A DNA stretch of 64,000 nucleotides from Scylla paramamosain (Eukaryota > Arthropoda > Malacostraca > Decapoda > Portunidae). Positions within the stretch are counted from its first letter, which is position 1, and each line of letters begins with the position of its first letter. This document shows positions 25,301 through 39,500 of the stretch, one piece after another. The notes beneath the pieces were generated by a model. It saw only the letters and a program-made list of their open reading frames with translations. It was not told where the DNA came from and did not search any database. The position numbers and the translations under genes were made by a program. The DNA lies in NCBI RefSeq assembly GCF_035594125.1, contig NC_087158.1, forward strand, positions 7,552,501 to 7,616,500, read 5' to 3'.

Positions 25301-26599
25301 AATTATATGCGAAACTAGCTTTATGTTGGAAATAAATGACATTACCAGAAAAAAAAGTGTCTTTTGAGTGTTTTTGAGCGTGTTAGGCAATAAAGCACAA
25401 AAAAGCAGGGCAATGACATTACATAGGAAAAAAACCAACATTTACCAAGAACTTGCTTTAAGTGTTTTTCAGCTCCTTACATACTAAAACGCTAAAATGC
25501 ATGCAAAACACCCTTTATTGAGAAACAAAATAACATTACGAAAAATTACGTGTTTTTGATACCTTACGTATAAAAACGCTTAAATACATACAAAGAACCC
25601 TATGTTTGGGAAACGAAAGGACATTACGAGAAACGTGTATTATGAGTGTTTTTAAGTTCCATGTGTACGAAAAGAGTTAAAACCCACAAATAACACTCTT
25701 TATAGAGAAATAAATAAATTAATTAAAACGGAATTTTTTTTTTTGTTATTTATCTTCATAGGTACCGAGATGCCAAAATTCTGGCAAATTTCAGGGAAAT
25801 TATGTGAAAAAATAATATGAAAAAAGTTAATTTTAGCTTTTTTTTTTTTCGGACTGTTATGTACCAAACCCTAAAGTGTATGCAAAGCCACCTACATGAG
25901 GAAATTAAACGACTTTACCAGATACCTGTCTTTTGAGTGTTTTTCAGCAAGTTAAGCACCAAAACGATAAATAATTTGGAATCTTTATGGGAATCCAAAA
26001 CAAAATTACTGAAAACGTGTTTTTTTAGTGTTTTAATTAGAAAAAACATTAAAACGGATGCAAACCAACTAATATGAAGAAATAGAATAATATTACTAAA
26101 AAGTTATATTTTGAGTGTTTTTGAGCTTGTTACCTACAGAAAACGCGAAAATAATTGCAAAGCACTCTATATTGGGAAAGAAAAGGACATTACGAGAAAC
26201 GTGTATAATGAGTGTTTTATAGTTTCACAAGAACCACAAGGCAAAACACGCAAAAACTCGTGTATATGGAGATGTTTCTTAGATACCAAAATGCTGAAAT
26301 TCATGAAGAACACTCTTAATTGAGAAACAGAACAACCTTACCAAATGGGTGTATTTTCAATATTTTTAACATTTTTACTTACCAAAACCCCAAATTGCAT
26401 GCGAAACTAGCTTTGTGTGAAAAAAAAAATATTACCAGAAAAGTGTCTTGAGTTTTTTTGAGCGTGTTAGGCAATAAAGCACTAAAAAGCAGGGCAATCA
26501 CATTACATGGGAATAAAACCAACTTTTACCAATAACTAGCCTTTAAGTGTTTTTAAGCTCCTTTCATACGAAAACGCTAAAACGCATACAAAACATTTA
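16384..26599. repeat. Satellite array, higher-order block 1
   Basis: Tandem monomers of about 96 bp, each with the phrases GAGTGTTTTTGAGC, ACCAAAACGCTAAAACG, CATGCAAAGCAC and GGACATTACGAGAAACGTGT in this order. About a dozen monomer-equivalents form a 1.1-kb unit. The unit landmark GGTACCGAGATGCC occurs at 17,357, 18,405, 19,508, 20,598, 21,519, 22,634, 23,663, 24,725 and 25,761. The short 921-bp interval comes from a two-monomer deletion at about 20,890. A 250-bp extra piece near 16,930-17,180 repeats local monomers. Most units from 18.4 to 22 kb carry the variant AATAAGGAACTCACT; later units carry AATATGGAAGTCACT. No coding capacity: the open frames here are short AT-rich repeat translations. 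Confidence 0.95.
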
Positions 26600-28867
26600 T
26601 TTTGAGTGTTTTGTAAAAAAACGCCTAAATGAATCGGAAATATCCTATATGGGAAAAATTAAGACATCACGAGAAACGTGTATTATGAGTGTTTTTTTTT
26701 TATTTACTTGGTATCAAAAGGGTAAAACGCATGAAAAACACTCTATATGGAGAAACAGAACAATACTGCCAAAAAAAACGTGCATTTTGAGTGTTGTGAC
26801 ATTGTTAGTTACCAAAAAGCCAAAATTCATGCAAAGACCCATATATAGATATATGAAATGACTTTAAAAACGTATGAAAATACCATGTATAGAGAAACAG
26901 AATACACTAACCAAAAACGTGTATTTTGTGTTTTTTATTTTTTTTTTTGAGCTTATTATGTACAAAATCGCCTGTCATCAAACAAATCACCCTGCATATG
27001 GAAATAAAAAGGACATTACGAGAAATGTTTTTTTTTTATTACTTTCCTAAGTACCATATCAGTACTTCAATAGTGCTCTGAAGAAAAAGAACAAACTTAC
27101 CAAAAACGGGTATTTTTTTTACATTGATAATTACCAAAACGCCAACATGCATGTAAAGCAACCTATATGAAGAAACGAAACGAAATCACTAGAAACTTGT
27201 CTTTTGTTATTTTTTGGGCGTGTTAGGCACCAAATCAGTAAGAAGCAACGAAATCACCCCATAGGGGAATACAAAACAACTTTACTAAAACGTGCCTTTA
27301 GAGTTTTTTTTTTTTTAGGTTCTTACGAACTAAAATGTCAAAATACATGCAAACACCCTGTTAGGTACCAAAGCAGCAAAAGCAGCCTATATGAGGAAAC
27401 GAAAGGACATTACAAAAAACGTGTATTACGAGTTTTTTTTTTTTTTTTTAGCTTCTCAGGTACCAAAACGCAAAAATCGAGAAAGAAAAAAACATTACCA
27501 AAAGCGTGTAATTTGAATGTTTTTCACATTGTCAGGTAGCAAAACACCATAATGCTTGCTCGCTATACGAGAAAATTAAACAACAATGTAAGAAATGTGT
27601 TTTTATGTTTCTCAGCGTGTTAGGCACGAAAACGCTAAATAGCATGGAAAGCACCTTATATAGAAATGCAAAATAATAAGCACTTCTTTTAAGTGTTCTA
27701 AACTTTTTACGTTCCAAAACGCTAAAACACGTGCAACAAACACGAATAATCTTACCAAACAGAAAAAAAACCTTACCAAAAACTTGTATTTTGAGTCTTT
27801 TTGAGTCTGTTACGTACATCATCTTAAAAATGCCTGTAAAGCACCCTGTATGAGGAAACGATAGGACATTACGAGAAACGTGCATTATCAGAGTTTTGAG
27901 TCTCTTAGGTACCAAACACTAAACCGCCTGAATGAAAATTAAATATATTCTATATCTCTTAATAGAGAAACAGAACATCACCAAAAACGTGTTTTTGAGT
28001 GTTTTTTTTTCTTTTTTTATGTATCAAAACGTCAAAATACATAGGAAGCATCCTATATAGGTAAATGGAAAGACCTTTGGAGAAACAAGTTTTATTTGTG
28101 CTTTTGAGCTTCCTAAGTAAGCTTCCTAAGTACCAAAACGCTAAAAAGGATGAATAGCACCCTATATAGAGAAAAAGAACAACATTACCTAAAATCTTTA
28201 TTTTGAGCGTTTTTCACATTATGTAGCAAAACATCATAATGCATGCAGATCCCTATATGAAGAAGGAAAACGATATTACAGGAAACGTGTCTTTTGAGTG
28301 TTTACTTGAGTGTTAGGAATCAAAATGCTAAAAAGCATTGAAAGCACCCTATTTGGCAATATAAAATAACATTACCAAGAAAGTATCTTTAGAGTGTTTT
28401 TCACCTTCTTACATCCGAAATCGCTGAAAAGCGTGGAAAACAACCTTTACGGAGAAACAAATTAACATTACCAAAAACTTGTATTTTGATTGTTTTTGTG
28501 CTTGTTAAGTATAAAAGTGCCAATTTACACGCAAAGCATCCTACATGGAGAAAAGAAAGGACATTACGAGAAAAGTGTATTATAAGAGATTTTGAGCTTT
28601 TTAGGTACCCAGACTCAAAAACACATGATTTGAACTTTATATGGAAAAATAACTCAACCAAGAACTTTTGCTAAAACTTTTTTTTCATATTGTTAAGAAC
28701 CAAAAGACAAAATGCTTTGGAAGCCCCCTTTATCGGGAAACGAAACGACATTATCATCAACGTGTCTTTTGAGTGTTTTTCAACGTGTTAGACACCAAAA
28801 CGCTGAAAAGCATGGAAAGCGCTCCATAAAGAAAGCTCCATAAAGCGCTCCCTTTATAGAGAAGCGA
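26600..28867. repeat. Divergent monomer zone 1 (no higher-order unit)
   Basis: Monomers of the same family continue (for example ACATTACGAGAAACGTGTAT at about 26,650), but they are more diverged from each other, rich in long T-runs, lack the GGTACCGAGATGCC linker and do not follow the 1.1-kb order. Matches 57,580-59,923 closely. Confidence 0.85.
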
Positions 28868-30552
28868 AATAAATATTTCGTTGATAAATTACATTCAGGA
28901 CAGTTAGGGAATATCCCTTACAGAAGAATAAGATCGCAGAAAAATGATCCTAAATAGATGACAGAGGTTAAAACATTACATAGGGCGAAAGAGAAGTATA
29001 TAAGAGATTAAAGACAGGGGAAGTGGTTTTAAGGCCATAATATAATGAATTAGAAAAGTCAGGAGTTTAACAAGGAAAGCTAAAAATAGTTATGAATTAA
29101 AGGTAGCCAGCCAAGCGAAGATGGACCCCAAGGGATTTTACCAGGCATATAAGACGAAGAATAGAGAAACAATAGTTCCTTAAAGACAGCAGAATGGGAC
29201 CTGCTTAGTTGTTGGGAGGAGATTAGTAAAACTGTGAACGAGTATTTTTTAATTGTCTGCCCAGGAAAACATGCAGGATTTGCCGAATAGTGACAAGATA
29301 TTTAGAGTAGAAGAAAATGAGAAGCTGACAGATATTACCGTAAGTAAAGAGATAGTGGAACAGGAGATAGATAAGCAGAAAAGTTCAAGTCACCAGGACC
29401 AGATGAAATATATTCCACAGTATTTAAGAATTGGAAAAAGGTTATAAGTAATCTGGATAAGGTCATGGCCAAGCGGCAGGCGACAGAGTGTTGTAATAAA
29501 CGGCTCTAAATCCGAGTGGGGTCAAGTAATTAGTGGGGTGACAAAGGGATTATTAGTATTAGGGCCGATGTTGTTTGTAATATATGTCAATGACTTGGAT
29601 AGTGGAATTAGTAGTGTTGTTAGTAAATTTCCGGATGACACGAGAGTATGTAGATTAATTAGGTCAGAATCGCATACCATCGCCTTGCAGGCAGATTTGG
29701 ATAGGATGAACGAATGGACAGACAGATGGCAAATGCAGTTTAATATCAACAAATGCAAAGCACATAGCGTAAGTAGAAGAAACCCACACAATAGTTACAC
29801 AATGAACAATCAAGTTCTGGTAGGTTCAGGGTTAGAAAAAGATTTGAGATTTAAAGTTAGCTATGAACTCCGTCTAAGAAAGCAATGCAAAGAGGCCAGA
29901 AACAAAGTCAAATAGTTAATTTTATTTGTATTATGATTCATTTTCAGGAGTGCTAAAAGTAAAAACCCCCAGTAATATTAAAGTTACATTTAGCGCTGGT
30001 CAGACTTCATCTAGACTACGCTGTCCTATTCTGGTCACCACATCACAGGAAGAATAAAGGTCTATTAGAATCACTTCAAAGGAGAATAACTAAAAGGATA
30101 CAGGGAGATGAGGAGTATTCCTTACAAAGCGAGATTCAAGCTGTTAAATTTACATTCTTTAGAGAGACGTAGGTTAAGAGTGGACCTGATAGAAGTCTTT
30201 AAGTGGTATATGGGTTATAACAAGGGGAACATAATGAAAATTCTTAGAATCTGTAACCATGATAGAACAAGAAAAATAGAACATCAAGTTTTCAGGCTTG
30301 AGCCTGAAAACTTGATGTTCGAAAAGGAAACAGGAAGGAATTGGTTTTCAAATACAGTAGTAGATGATTGGAACGGACTTAGTAATCAAGCTGTTAGTGC
30401 TGAGACATTTGGCAACTGTAAGAGAAAATTACACATTTATAGATGGGGATGATAGGTGGAAATACGTAGGCATATTTCATACAAGTACTGCCACGTGTAT
30501 GCCTGATGCCTTCTTGCATATTTACTTCTTTCTTATGTTCTTATGTTCTTAT
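28868..30552 (+). pseudogene. CR1-type retrotransposon remnant inside the satellite, copy 1
   Basis: Decayed non-LTR element on the plus strand. Pieces in order: ENMQDLPNSDKIFRVEENEK (about 29,264), the PGPDEI block (29,392-29,406, out of frame), then a jump at about 29,450 to WIRSW-like sequence, LVLGPMLFVIYVNDLD (29,553), KFPDDTRVC (29,626) where FADD is expected, MNEWTDRWQMQFNINKCK (29,707), LDYAVLFWSPHHRKN-like sequence (about 30,013) and the C-terminal RRRLRVDLIEVFKW (30,166) to RNWFSNTVVDDWNGLSNQAV. The tail is about two copies of the 8-bp unit TTATGTTC (30,532-30,552), as expected for CR1. The reverse transcriptase core with the first catalytic aspartate is deleted and the second box is mutated, so it is dead. 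Array monomers resume immediately after the tail. Confidence 0.88.
30279..30320. repeat. Perfect 20-bp palindrome with 2-bp loop in the CR1 remnant
   Basis: Left arm 30,279-30,298 (GAACATCAAGTTTTCAGGCT), loop TG, right arm 30,301-30,320 its exact reverse complement. It lies within the C-terminal coding part of the CR1 remnant, where a hairpin is not expected. Confidence 0.92.
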
Positions 30553-33500
30553 TACCAAAAGGGTGTATTTTCAGTGTTTTTCAGGTATTCCGTGAAAAAA
30601 AAATGCCAAAATGCATGCAAAGCACCCTAAATGAGGAAAAAAAGGGACATTACGAGAAACGTGCATTATAAGTGTTTTTGAGATTCTTAGATACCAAAAC
30701 CCTGAAACTCATGAATAACACTCTTAATTGAGAAACAGAACAACCTTACCAAATGCGTGTATTTTGAGTGTTTTTCACATTCTTGGTTATCAAAACCCAA
30801 AATTGCATACGAAACTAGCTTTATGTGGAAAGAAAAAAAAAAAAAAGACATTTCCAGAAAAGTGTCTTTTGAGTGTTTTTGAGCGTGTTAGGCAATAAAG
30901 CACTAAAAAGCAGGGCAATCTCATTACATGGGAATAAAACCAACTTTTACCAAGAACTTGCCTTTAAGTGTTTTTGAGCTCCTAACATACCAAAACACTA
31001 AAACGCATGCAAAACACCCTTTATGAAGAAACAGAATAACATTACCAAAAACATGTATTTTGAGTGTTTTTGATCATGTTACCTATAAAAACGCTTAAAT
31101 ACATGCAAAGAACCCTATGTATGGGAAACGAAAGGACATTACGAGAAACGTGTATTATGAATGTTATTAAATTCCTTAAGCACCAAAAAGCTAAAATCCA
31201 CAAATAACACTCTTTATAGAGAGAAAAAAAAAAAAGTAATTTTCTTTTTTTTTTCTTTTGTTATTCTTCTTCATAGGTACCGAGATTGCAAAATTCTGGC
31301 AAAATTCAAAGAAATTATGTGGACAAAAGAACATTATCAAAAAAGTTAATTTTAGCTTTTTTTTTAAGACAGTTATGTACCATAACCTAAATTACATGCA
31401 AAGCCACCTCTATAGGGAAATTAAACGACTTTACCAGAAACCTGTATTTTGAGTGTTTTTCAGCATGTTAGGCACCAAAACAATAAATAATATGGAAGTC
31501 ACTCTATATGGGAATCCAAAACAAAATCACTTAACACTTGTCTTTTCAGTGTTTTACGTAGAATCACGGTAAAACGGATGCAAACAAACCAATATGAAGA
31601 AATAGAATAACATTGCCAAAATGGTATATTTTGAGTGTTTTTGAGCCTGTTATCTACAAAAAACGCGAAAATGGATGCAAAGCACTCTATATTGGGAAAC
31701 AAAAGGACATTACGAGAAACCTGTATAATGAGTGTTTTATAGTTTCAAAAACAACAACAAGGCAAAAGTTTCTTAGATACCAAAATGCTGAAACTCATGA
31801 ATAACACTCTTGATTGAGATACAGAACAACCTTACGAAATGCGTGTATTTTGAGTGTTTTTCACATTCTTAGTTACCAAAACACGAAATTGCATGCGAAA
31901 CTAGTGGGGAAAAAATTATATTGCCAGAAAATGTTTTTTTTTAGTGTTTATGAGCGTGTTAGGCAATAAAGTACTTAAAAGAAGGGCAATCACATTACAT
32001 GTGAATAAAGAAAACTTTTACTAAGAACTTGCCGTTAAATATTTTTGAGCTCCTTACATACCAAAACGCTAAAACGAATGCAAAAAAATCCTTCATGGAG
32101 AAACACAATAACATTACAAAAAACGTGTATTTTGAGTGTTTTTGATCATGTTACCTATAAAAACGCTTAAATACATGCAAAGAATCCTATGTTTGGGAAA
32201 AGAAAGGACATTACGAGAAACGTGTATTATAAGTGTTTTTAAGTTACTTAAATACCAAAAAGCTAAAACCCACAAATAACACTCTTTATGAAGAAAAAAA
32301 AAATAAATAAATAAATAAATAAAAATAAATAAATGAAATAAAAGAAAATAACTTTTTTTTGTTATTCATCTTCAGAGGTACCGAGATGCCAAAATTCTGT
32401 TAAAATTCAGGGAAATTATGTGGATAAAAAAACATTATCGAAAAAGTTAATTTTAGCTTTTTTTTCGGACTGTTATGTACCAAACCCTAAAGTGCATGCA
32501 AAGCCATCTATATGGAGAAATTAAACGACTTTACAAACTGTCTTTTGAGTGTTTTACAGCATGTTAGGCACCAAAACGATAAATAATATGGAAGTCACTC
32601 TATATGGGAATCCAAAACAAAATTACTGAAAACGTGTCTTTTAAGTGTTTTACGTAAAAAAAACGCTAAAACGGATGCAAACAGACCAATATGAAGAAAT
32701 AGAATAACATTACCAAAAAGGTATATTTTAAGTATTTTTGAGCTTGTGACCAACAAAAAAAAAAAAACGTGGAAATGGATGCAAAGCACTCTATATTGGG
32801 AAATAAAAAACACATTACGAGAAACGTGTATAATGAGTATTTTATAGTTTCACAAGAACCTAAAAGCAAAAAACGCAAAAACTAGTGTATATGGAGAAGT
32901 TTCTTAGATACCAAAATGCTGAAACTCCTGAATAACACTCTTAATTAAGAAACAGAATAACATTACTAAATGCGTGTATTTTGAGTGTATTTCACATTCT
33001 TAGTTACTAGAACCCCAAATTGCATGCGAAACTAGCTTTATGTGGGAAAAAAAATGACATTACCGGAAAAGTATCTTTTCAGGGTTTTTTTTAGAGAGTT
33101 AGGCAATAAAGCACTAAAAAGGAGGGCAATCACATTACATGGGAATAAAACCAACTTTTACCAAGAACTTGCCTTTAAGTGTTTCTTAACTCCTTATATA
33201 CCAAAAGGCATACCAAAATGCTGAAACTCCTGAATAACACTCTAAATTGAGAAAGAGAACAACCTTACCAAATGCGTGTATTTTGAGTGTTTTTTACATT
33301 CTTAGTTACCAAAACCCCAAATTTTATGTGAAAGTAGCTTTATGTGGGAAAAAAATGACATTACCAGAAAAGTGTCTTTTAAGTGTTTTTTTTTTCTAGC
33401 ATGATAGGCAATAAAGTACTAAAAAGCAGGGCAATCACATTACATGGGAATAAAACTAACTTTTACTAACAACTTGCCTTTAAGTGTTTTTGAGCTCCTT

Positions 33501-36500
33501 TTATACCAAAACGCTAAAACGAATGCAAAACACCCTTTATGGAGAAACAATAACATTTCCAAAAACATGTATTTTGAGTGTTTTTGATCATGTTACCTAT
33601 AAAACTCTTAAATACATGCAAAGAACCTTATGTTTGGGAAATTAAAGGGCATTTCAAGAAATATGTATTACGAGTGTTTTTAAGTTCTTTAAGTACCATT
33701 TAGCTAAAACCCATAAATAACAATGTTTATAGAAAAAAAAAATATATAAAAAAAGATAGGAATTTATTTATTTATTTTTTTTGGTTATTCATCTTCATAG
33801 GTACCAAGATGCCAAAATTCTGGCAAAATTCAGGAAAATTATGTGAAAAAAGAAAATTATGAAAAAAATTTAATTTTAGCTTTTTTTTCGGACTGTTATG
33901 TACCAAACCCTAAAGTGCATGCAAAGCCACCTATATGAGGAAATTAAACGAATTTACCAGAAACCTGTCTTTTGAGTGTTTTTCAGCATGTTAGGCACCA
34001 AAACGATATATAATATGGAAGTCACTCAATATGGGAATCCATCACAAAATTACTGAAAAAGTGTCTTTTCAGTGTTTTACGTAGAAGAACGCTAAAACGG
34101 ATGCAAACCAACGAATATGAAGAAATAGAATAACATTACCAAAAAAGGTATATTTTCAGTGTTTTGAGCTTCTTATCTACAAAAAACGCGAAAATGGATA
34201 GAAAGCACTCTATATTGAGATACAAAAGGACATTACGAGAAACTTGTATAATGAGTGTTTTATAGTTTCACAAGAACCACAAGGCAAAAAACGTAAAAAC
34301 TCGTGTATATGGATAAGTTTCTTAGATACCAAAATGCTGAAACTGAGGAATAACACTCTTAATTGAGAATACAGAACAACCTTACGATATGCGTGTATTT
34401 TGACTGTTTTTCACATTTTTAGTTACCAAAACCCCAAATTGCATGCAAAACTAGCTTTATGTGGTAAAAAAATGACATTACCAGAAAAGTGTCTTTTGAG
34501 TGTTTTTGAGCGTGTTAGGCAATAAAGCACTAAAAAGGAGGGCAATCACATTACATGGGAATAAAACCATCTTTTACCAAGAACTTGCCTTTAAGTGTTT
34601 TTGAGATCCTTATATACCAAAACGTTAAAACGCATGCAAAACACCCTTTATGGAGAAACAGATTAACATTACCAAAAAACATGAATTTTGAGAGTTTTTG
34701 ACCATGTTACCTCTAATAACGCTTTAATACGTGCAAAAAAACTCTATGTCTGGGAAACGAAAGGACATTTCGAGAAACGTGTATTATGAGTGTTTTTAAG
34801 TTCCATAAGTACCAAAAAGCTAAAACCTCTTTATAGAGAAAAAAAAAGTAAATAAATAAATAGGATTTTTTTTTTGTTATTCTTCTTCATAGGTACCGAG
34901 ATCACAAAATTCTGGCAAAAATCAGGGAAATTATATGAAAAAAGAACATTATCAAAAATTTAATTTTTGCTTTTTTTTCGGACTGTTATGCACAAAACCC
35001 TAAAGTGCATGCAAAGCCAACTATATGGGGAAATTAAACGACTTTACGAGAAACCTGTTTTTCTAGTGTTTTTCAGCATGTTAGTCACCAAAACAATTAA
35101 CAATATGGAATTCATTTTATTTGGGAATTCAAAACAAATTACTGAAAACGTGTCTTTTCTGTGTTTTAAGTAGAAAAATGCTAAAACGGATGCAAACCAG
35201 CCAACATGAAAAAATAGAATAAGATTACCAAAAAGGTATATTTTGAGTATTTTTGAGCTTTTTACAAAAAAAAAAAAAAAAAAAAAAACGCGAAAATGGA
35301 TGGAAAGCTCTCTATATTGGTTAACAAAAGGACATTACGAGAAACGTGTATAATGAGTGTTTTATAGATTCTCAAGAAGCACAAGGCAAAAAACGCAAAA
35401 ACTCGTATATATGGAGAAGTTTCTTAGACACCAAAATGGTGAAACTCCTGAATAACACTCTTAATTGAGAAACAGAACAACCTTACCAAATGCGTGTATT
35501 TTGAGTGTTTTTCACATTCTTAGTTACCAAAACCCCAAATTGCATGTGAAAGTAGCTTTATGTGGGAAAAAAAAAAATCAATACCAGAAAAGTGTCTTTT
35601 AAGTGTTTTTTTTTTTTTTTTTAGCATGATAGGCAATAAAGCACTAAAAAGCAGGGCAATCACATAACATGGGAAAAAAATCAACTTTTACCAAGTGTTT
35701 TTTCTAAGTGTTTTTGAGCTCCTTATATACCAAAACGCTAAAACGCATGCAAAACACCCTTTATTTAGAAACAGAATAACATTACCAAAAACATGTATTT
35801 TGAGTGTTTTTGGTCATGTTACCTATAAAAACGCTTAAATACATGCAAAGAACCTTACGTTTGGGAAACGAAAGGACATTTCGAGAAACGTGTATTATGA
35901 GTGTTTTTAAGTTCTTTAAGTACCAAAAAGCTAAAACCTTTCTCTCTTTATAGAGAAAAAATAAAATAAATAAATAAAAAGATAGGATTTTTTTTATTTA
36001 ACTTCATAGGTACCGAGATGCTAAAAGTCTGTCAAAATTCAGGGAAATTATGTGAAAAAAGAACATTATGAAAAAGAGTTAATTTTAGCTTTTTTTTTCG
36101 GACTGTTATGTACCAAACCCTAAAGTGCATGCAAAGCCACCTATATGGGGAAATTAAACGACCTTACCAGAAACCTGTCTTTTGTGTTTTTTTTTCAGCA
36201 TGTTAGGCACCAAAACGATAAATAATATGGAAGTCACTAAATGTGGGAATCCCTCACAAAATTACTGAAAAAGTGTCTTTTCTGTGTTTTACGTAGAAAA
36301 ACGCTAAATCGGATGCAAACCAACGAATATGGAGAAATAAAATAACATTACCAAAAAGGTATATTTTGAGTGTTTTTGAGCTTCTTACCCTCAAAAAACG
36401 CGAAAATAAATGGAAAGCACTCTATATTGGGATACAAAAGGACATTACGAGAAACGTGTATAATGAGTGTTTTTTAGTTTCACAACAGCCACAAGGCAAA

Positions 36501-39500
36501 AATCGCAAAAACTCGGTGTATATGGAGAAGTTTCTTAGATACCAAAATGCTGAAACTCAGAAATAACACTCTTAATTAAGAATACAGAACAACCTTACCA
36601 AATGCATGTATTTTGAGTGCTTTTCACATTCTTAGTTACCAAAACCAAAAATTGCATACGAAACTAACTTTATGTGGGAAAAAAATGACATTACCAAAAA
36701 AGTGTCTTTTGAGTGTTTTTGAGCGTGATAGGCACTAAAGCACTAAAAAGGAGGGCAATTACATTATATGGGAATAAAACCAACTTTTACCAAGAACCTG
36801 CCTTTACGTGTTTTTGAGCTTCTTACATACCAAAACGCTAAAACGCATGCAAAACACCCTTTATGGAGAAACAGAATAACATTACCAGAAACATGTATTT
36901 TGCACGTTTTTGATCATGTTACATATAAAAATGCCTAAATACATGCAAAGAACCCTATGTTTGGAAAATGAAAGGACATTACGAAAATCGTGTATTATGA
37001 GTGTTTTTAAGTTCCTTAAGTACGAAAAAGCTAAAACCCACAAATAACACTTTATAGAGAGAAAAAAAAAATTTTGTTATTCATCTTCATAGGTACCGAG
37101 ATGGCAAAATTCATGGAAATTTTGTAAAAAAAATCATTATAAAAGAAATAATTTTAGTTTTTTTTTCTGGAGTTATGTACAAACTCTCAAGTGCATGCAA
37201 ATCCACCTATATGGGGAAATTACACGACTTTACGAGAAACCTGTATTTTGAGTGTTTTTCTGCAATCTCAACAATATTACTTAAAACATGTTTTTTCAGT
37301 GATTTACGTAGAAAAACGCTAAAACGGATGCAAACCAACCAATATGAAGAAATAGAATAACATTACCAAAAAGATATATTGAGCTTGTTACCTACAAAAA
37401 ATGCAAAAATGGATGGAAAGCACTTTATATTAGCAAAGAAGAGGACATTACGAGAAACGTGTATGAGTGTTATATAGTTTGACAAGAACCAAAAGGTAAA
37501 ATACTCAAAAACTCGTGTACATAAAGAAGTTTCTTACATATCAAATAGCTGAAATTCATGAATAACACTTTTAATTTTGAAACAGAAATACCTTACCAAA
37601 TGTGTGTATTAGAAAAGTTTCTTACATACCAAAATGCTGAAACTCATGAATAATACTTTTAATTTAGAAATAGAACAACCTTACTAAATGCCTGTGTTTT
37701 GATTTTTTTTTCACATTCTTAGTTACCAAAACCCCAAATTCCATGCAAAACTAGCTTTATGTGGGAAAAAAAATGATATTACCAGAAAAGTTTCTTTTGA
37801 GTGTTTTTGAACGTGTTAGGCAATAAAGCACTAAAAAGCAGGGGAATCACATTACATGGGAATAAAAACAACTTTTACCAAGAACTTACCTTTAAGTGTT
37901 TTTGAGCTAATTAAATACCAAAACGCTAAAACGCATGCAAAACACCTTTTATGGAGAAGGAGAATAAAACTACCAAAAACATATATTTTGAGTGGTTTTG
38001 ATCATGTTGTCTATAAAAACGCTTAAATACATGCAAAAACCTTTATGTTTAAGAAACGAAAGGACATTACGATAAATGTGTATTATAAGTGTTTTTAAGT
38101 TGCTTAAGTACCAAAAAGCTAAAACCCACAAATAACACTCTTTATTTAGAAAAAAAATTAAGAAAATAAAAAAATAGGATTTTTTTTTTTGTTATTCATC
38201 TTCATAGGTACCGAGATGCCAAAATTCTGGGAAAATTCAGGGCTATTATATGTTAAAACAAAAATTATCAAAAAAGTAAATTTTAGCTTTTTTTGGGGGA
38301 CTGTTATGTACCAAACCCTAAAGTGCATCCAAAGACTCCTATATGAGAAAATTAAAAGACCTTAACAGAAATATGTTTTTTGAGTGTTTTTCAGCATGTT
38401 AGGCACCAAAACGATAAATAATAAGGAACTCACTCTATATGAGAATCTAAAACAAAATTGCTGAAAACGTGTTTTTTCTTTGTTTTACGTAGAAAAACGC
38501 TAAAACGGATGCAAACCTACCAATATCAAGAAATAGAAAAACATTACCTAAAAGGTATATTTTGAGTGTTTTTGAGCTTGTTACCTACACAAAACGCGAA
38601 AATTGATGCAAAGCACTCTATATTAGAAAACAAAAGGACTTTGCAAAAAAAGTGTATAATGAGTTTTTTATAGTTCAAAAGAACCAAAAGGCAAAAAACA
38701 CAAAAACTCGTGTATATGGAGAAGGTTCCTAGATACCAAAATGCTGAAACTTATGAATAACACTCTTAATTGAGAAACAGAACAACCTTACTAAATGCGT
38801 GTATTTTGAGTGCTTTTCACATTCTTAGTTACCAAAACTAGAAATTGCATGCAAAACCACCTTTATGTGAGAAAAAAATGACATTACCAGAAAAGTGTCT
38901 TTTAAGAGTTTTTGAGCGTGATAGGTAATAAAGCACTAAAAAGCAGAGCAATCATATTACATTGGAATAACACCAATTTATACCAAAAACTTGCCATTAA
39001 GTGTTTTTGAGGTCCTTATATACCAAACCGCTAAAACGCATACAAAATAAACTTTATGGAGAAACAGAATAACATTACCAAAAACATGTATTTTGAGTGT
39101 TTTTGATCATGTTATCTATAAAAATGCTTAATTACATGCAAAGAACATTATGTTTGGGAAACAAAAAGACATTACGAGAAACGTGTATTATGAATGTTTT
39201 TTAAGTTCCTTAAGTACCAAAAAGCTAAAACCCACAAATAACACTCTTTATTTAGAAAATAAAAAATAAAAATATAAAAAAAAATAGGATTCTTTTTTTT
39301 TTTGTTATTCATATTCATAGGTACCGAGATGCCAAAATTCTGGGAAAATTCAGGGCAATGAAATGATAAAAGAATATTATCAAGAAAGTTAATTTCAGCT
39401 TTTTTTTTCGGACTGTTATGTACCAAACCTTGAACTGAGGAAATTAAACGACCTTATCAGAAATATGTGTTTTGTGTGTTTTTTTTTTAGCATGTTAGGC

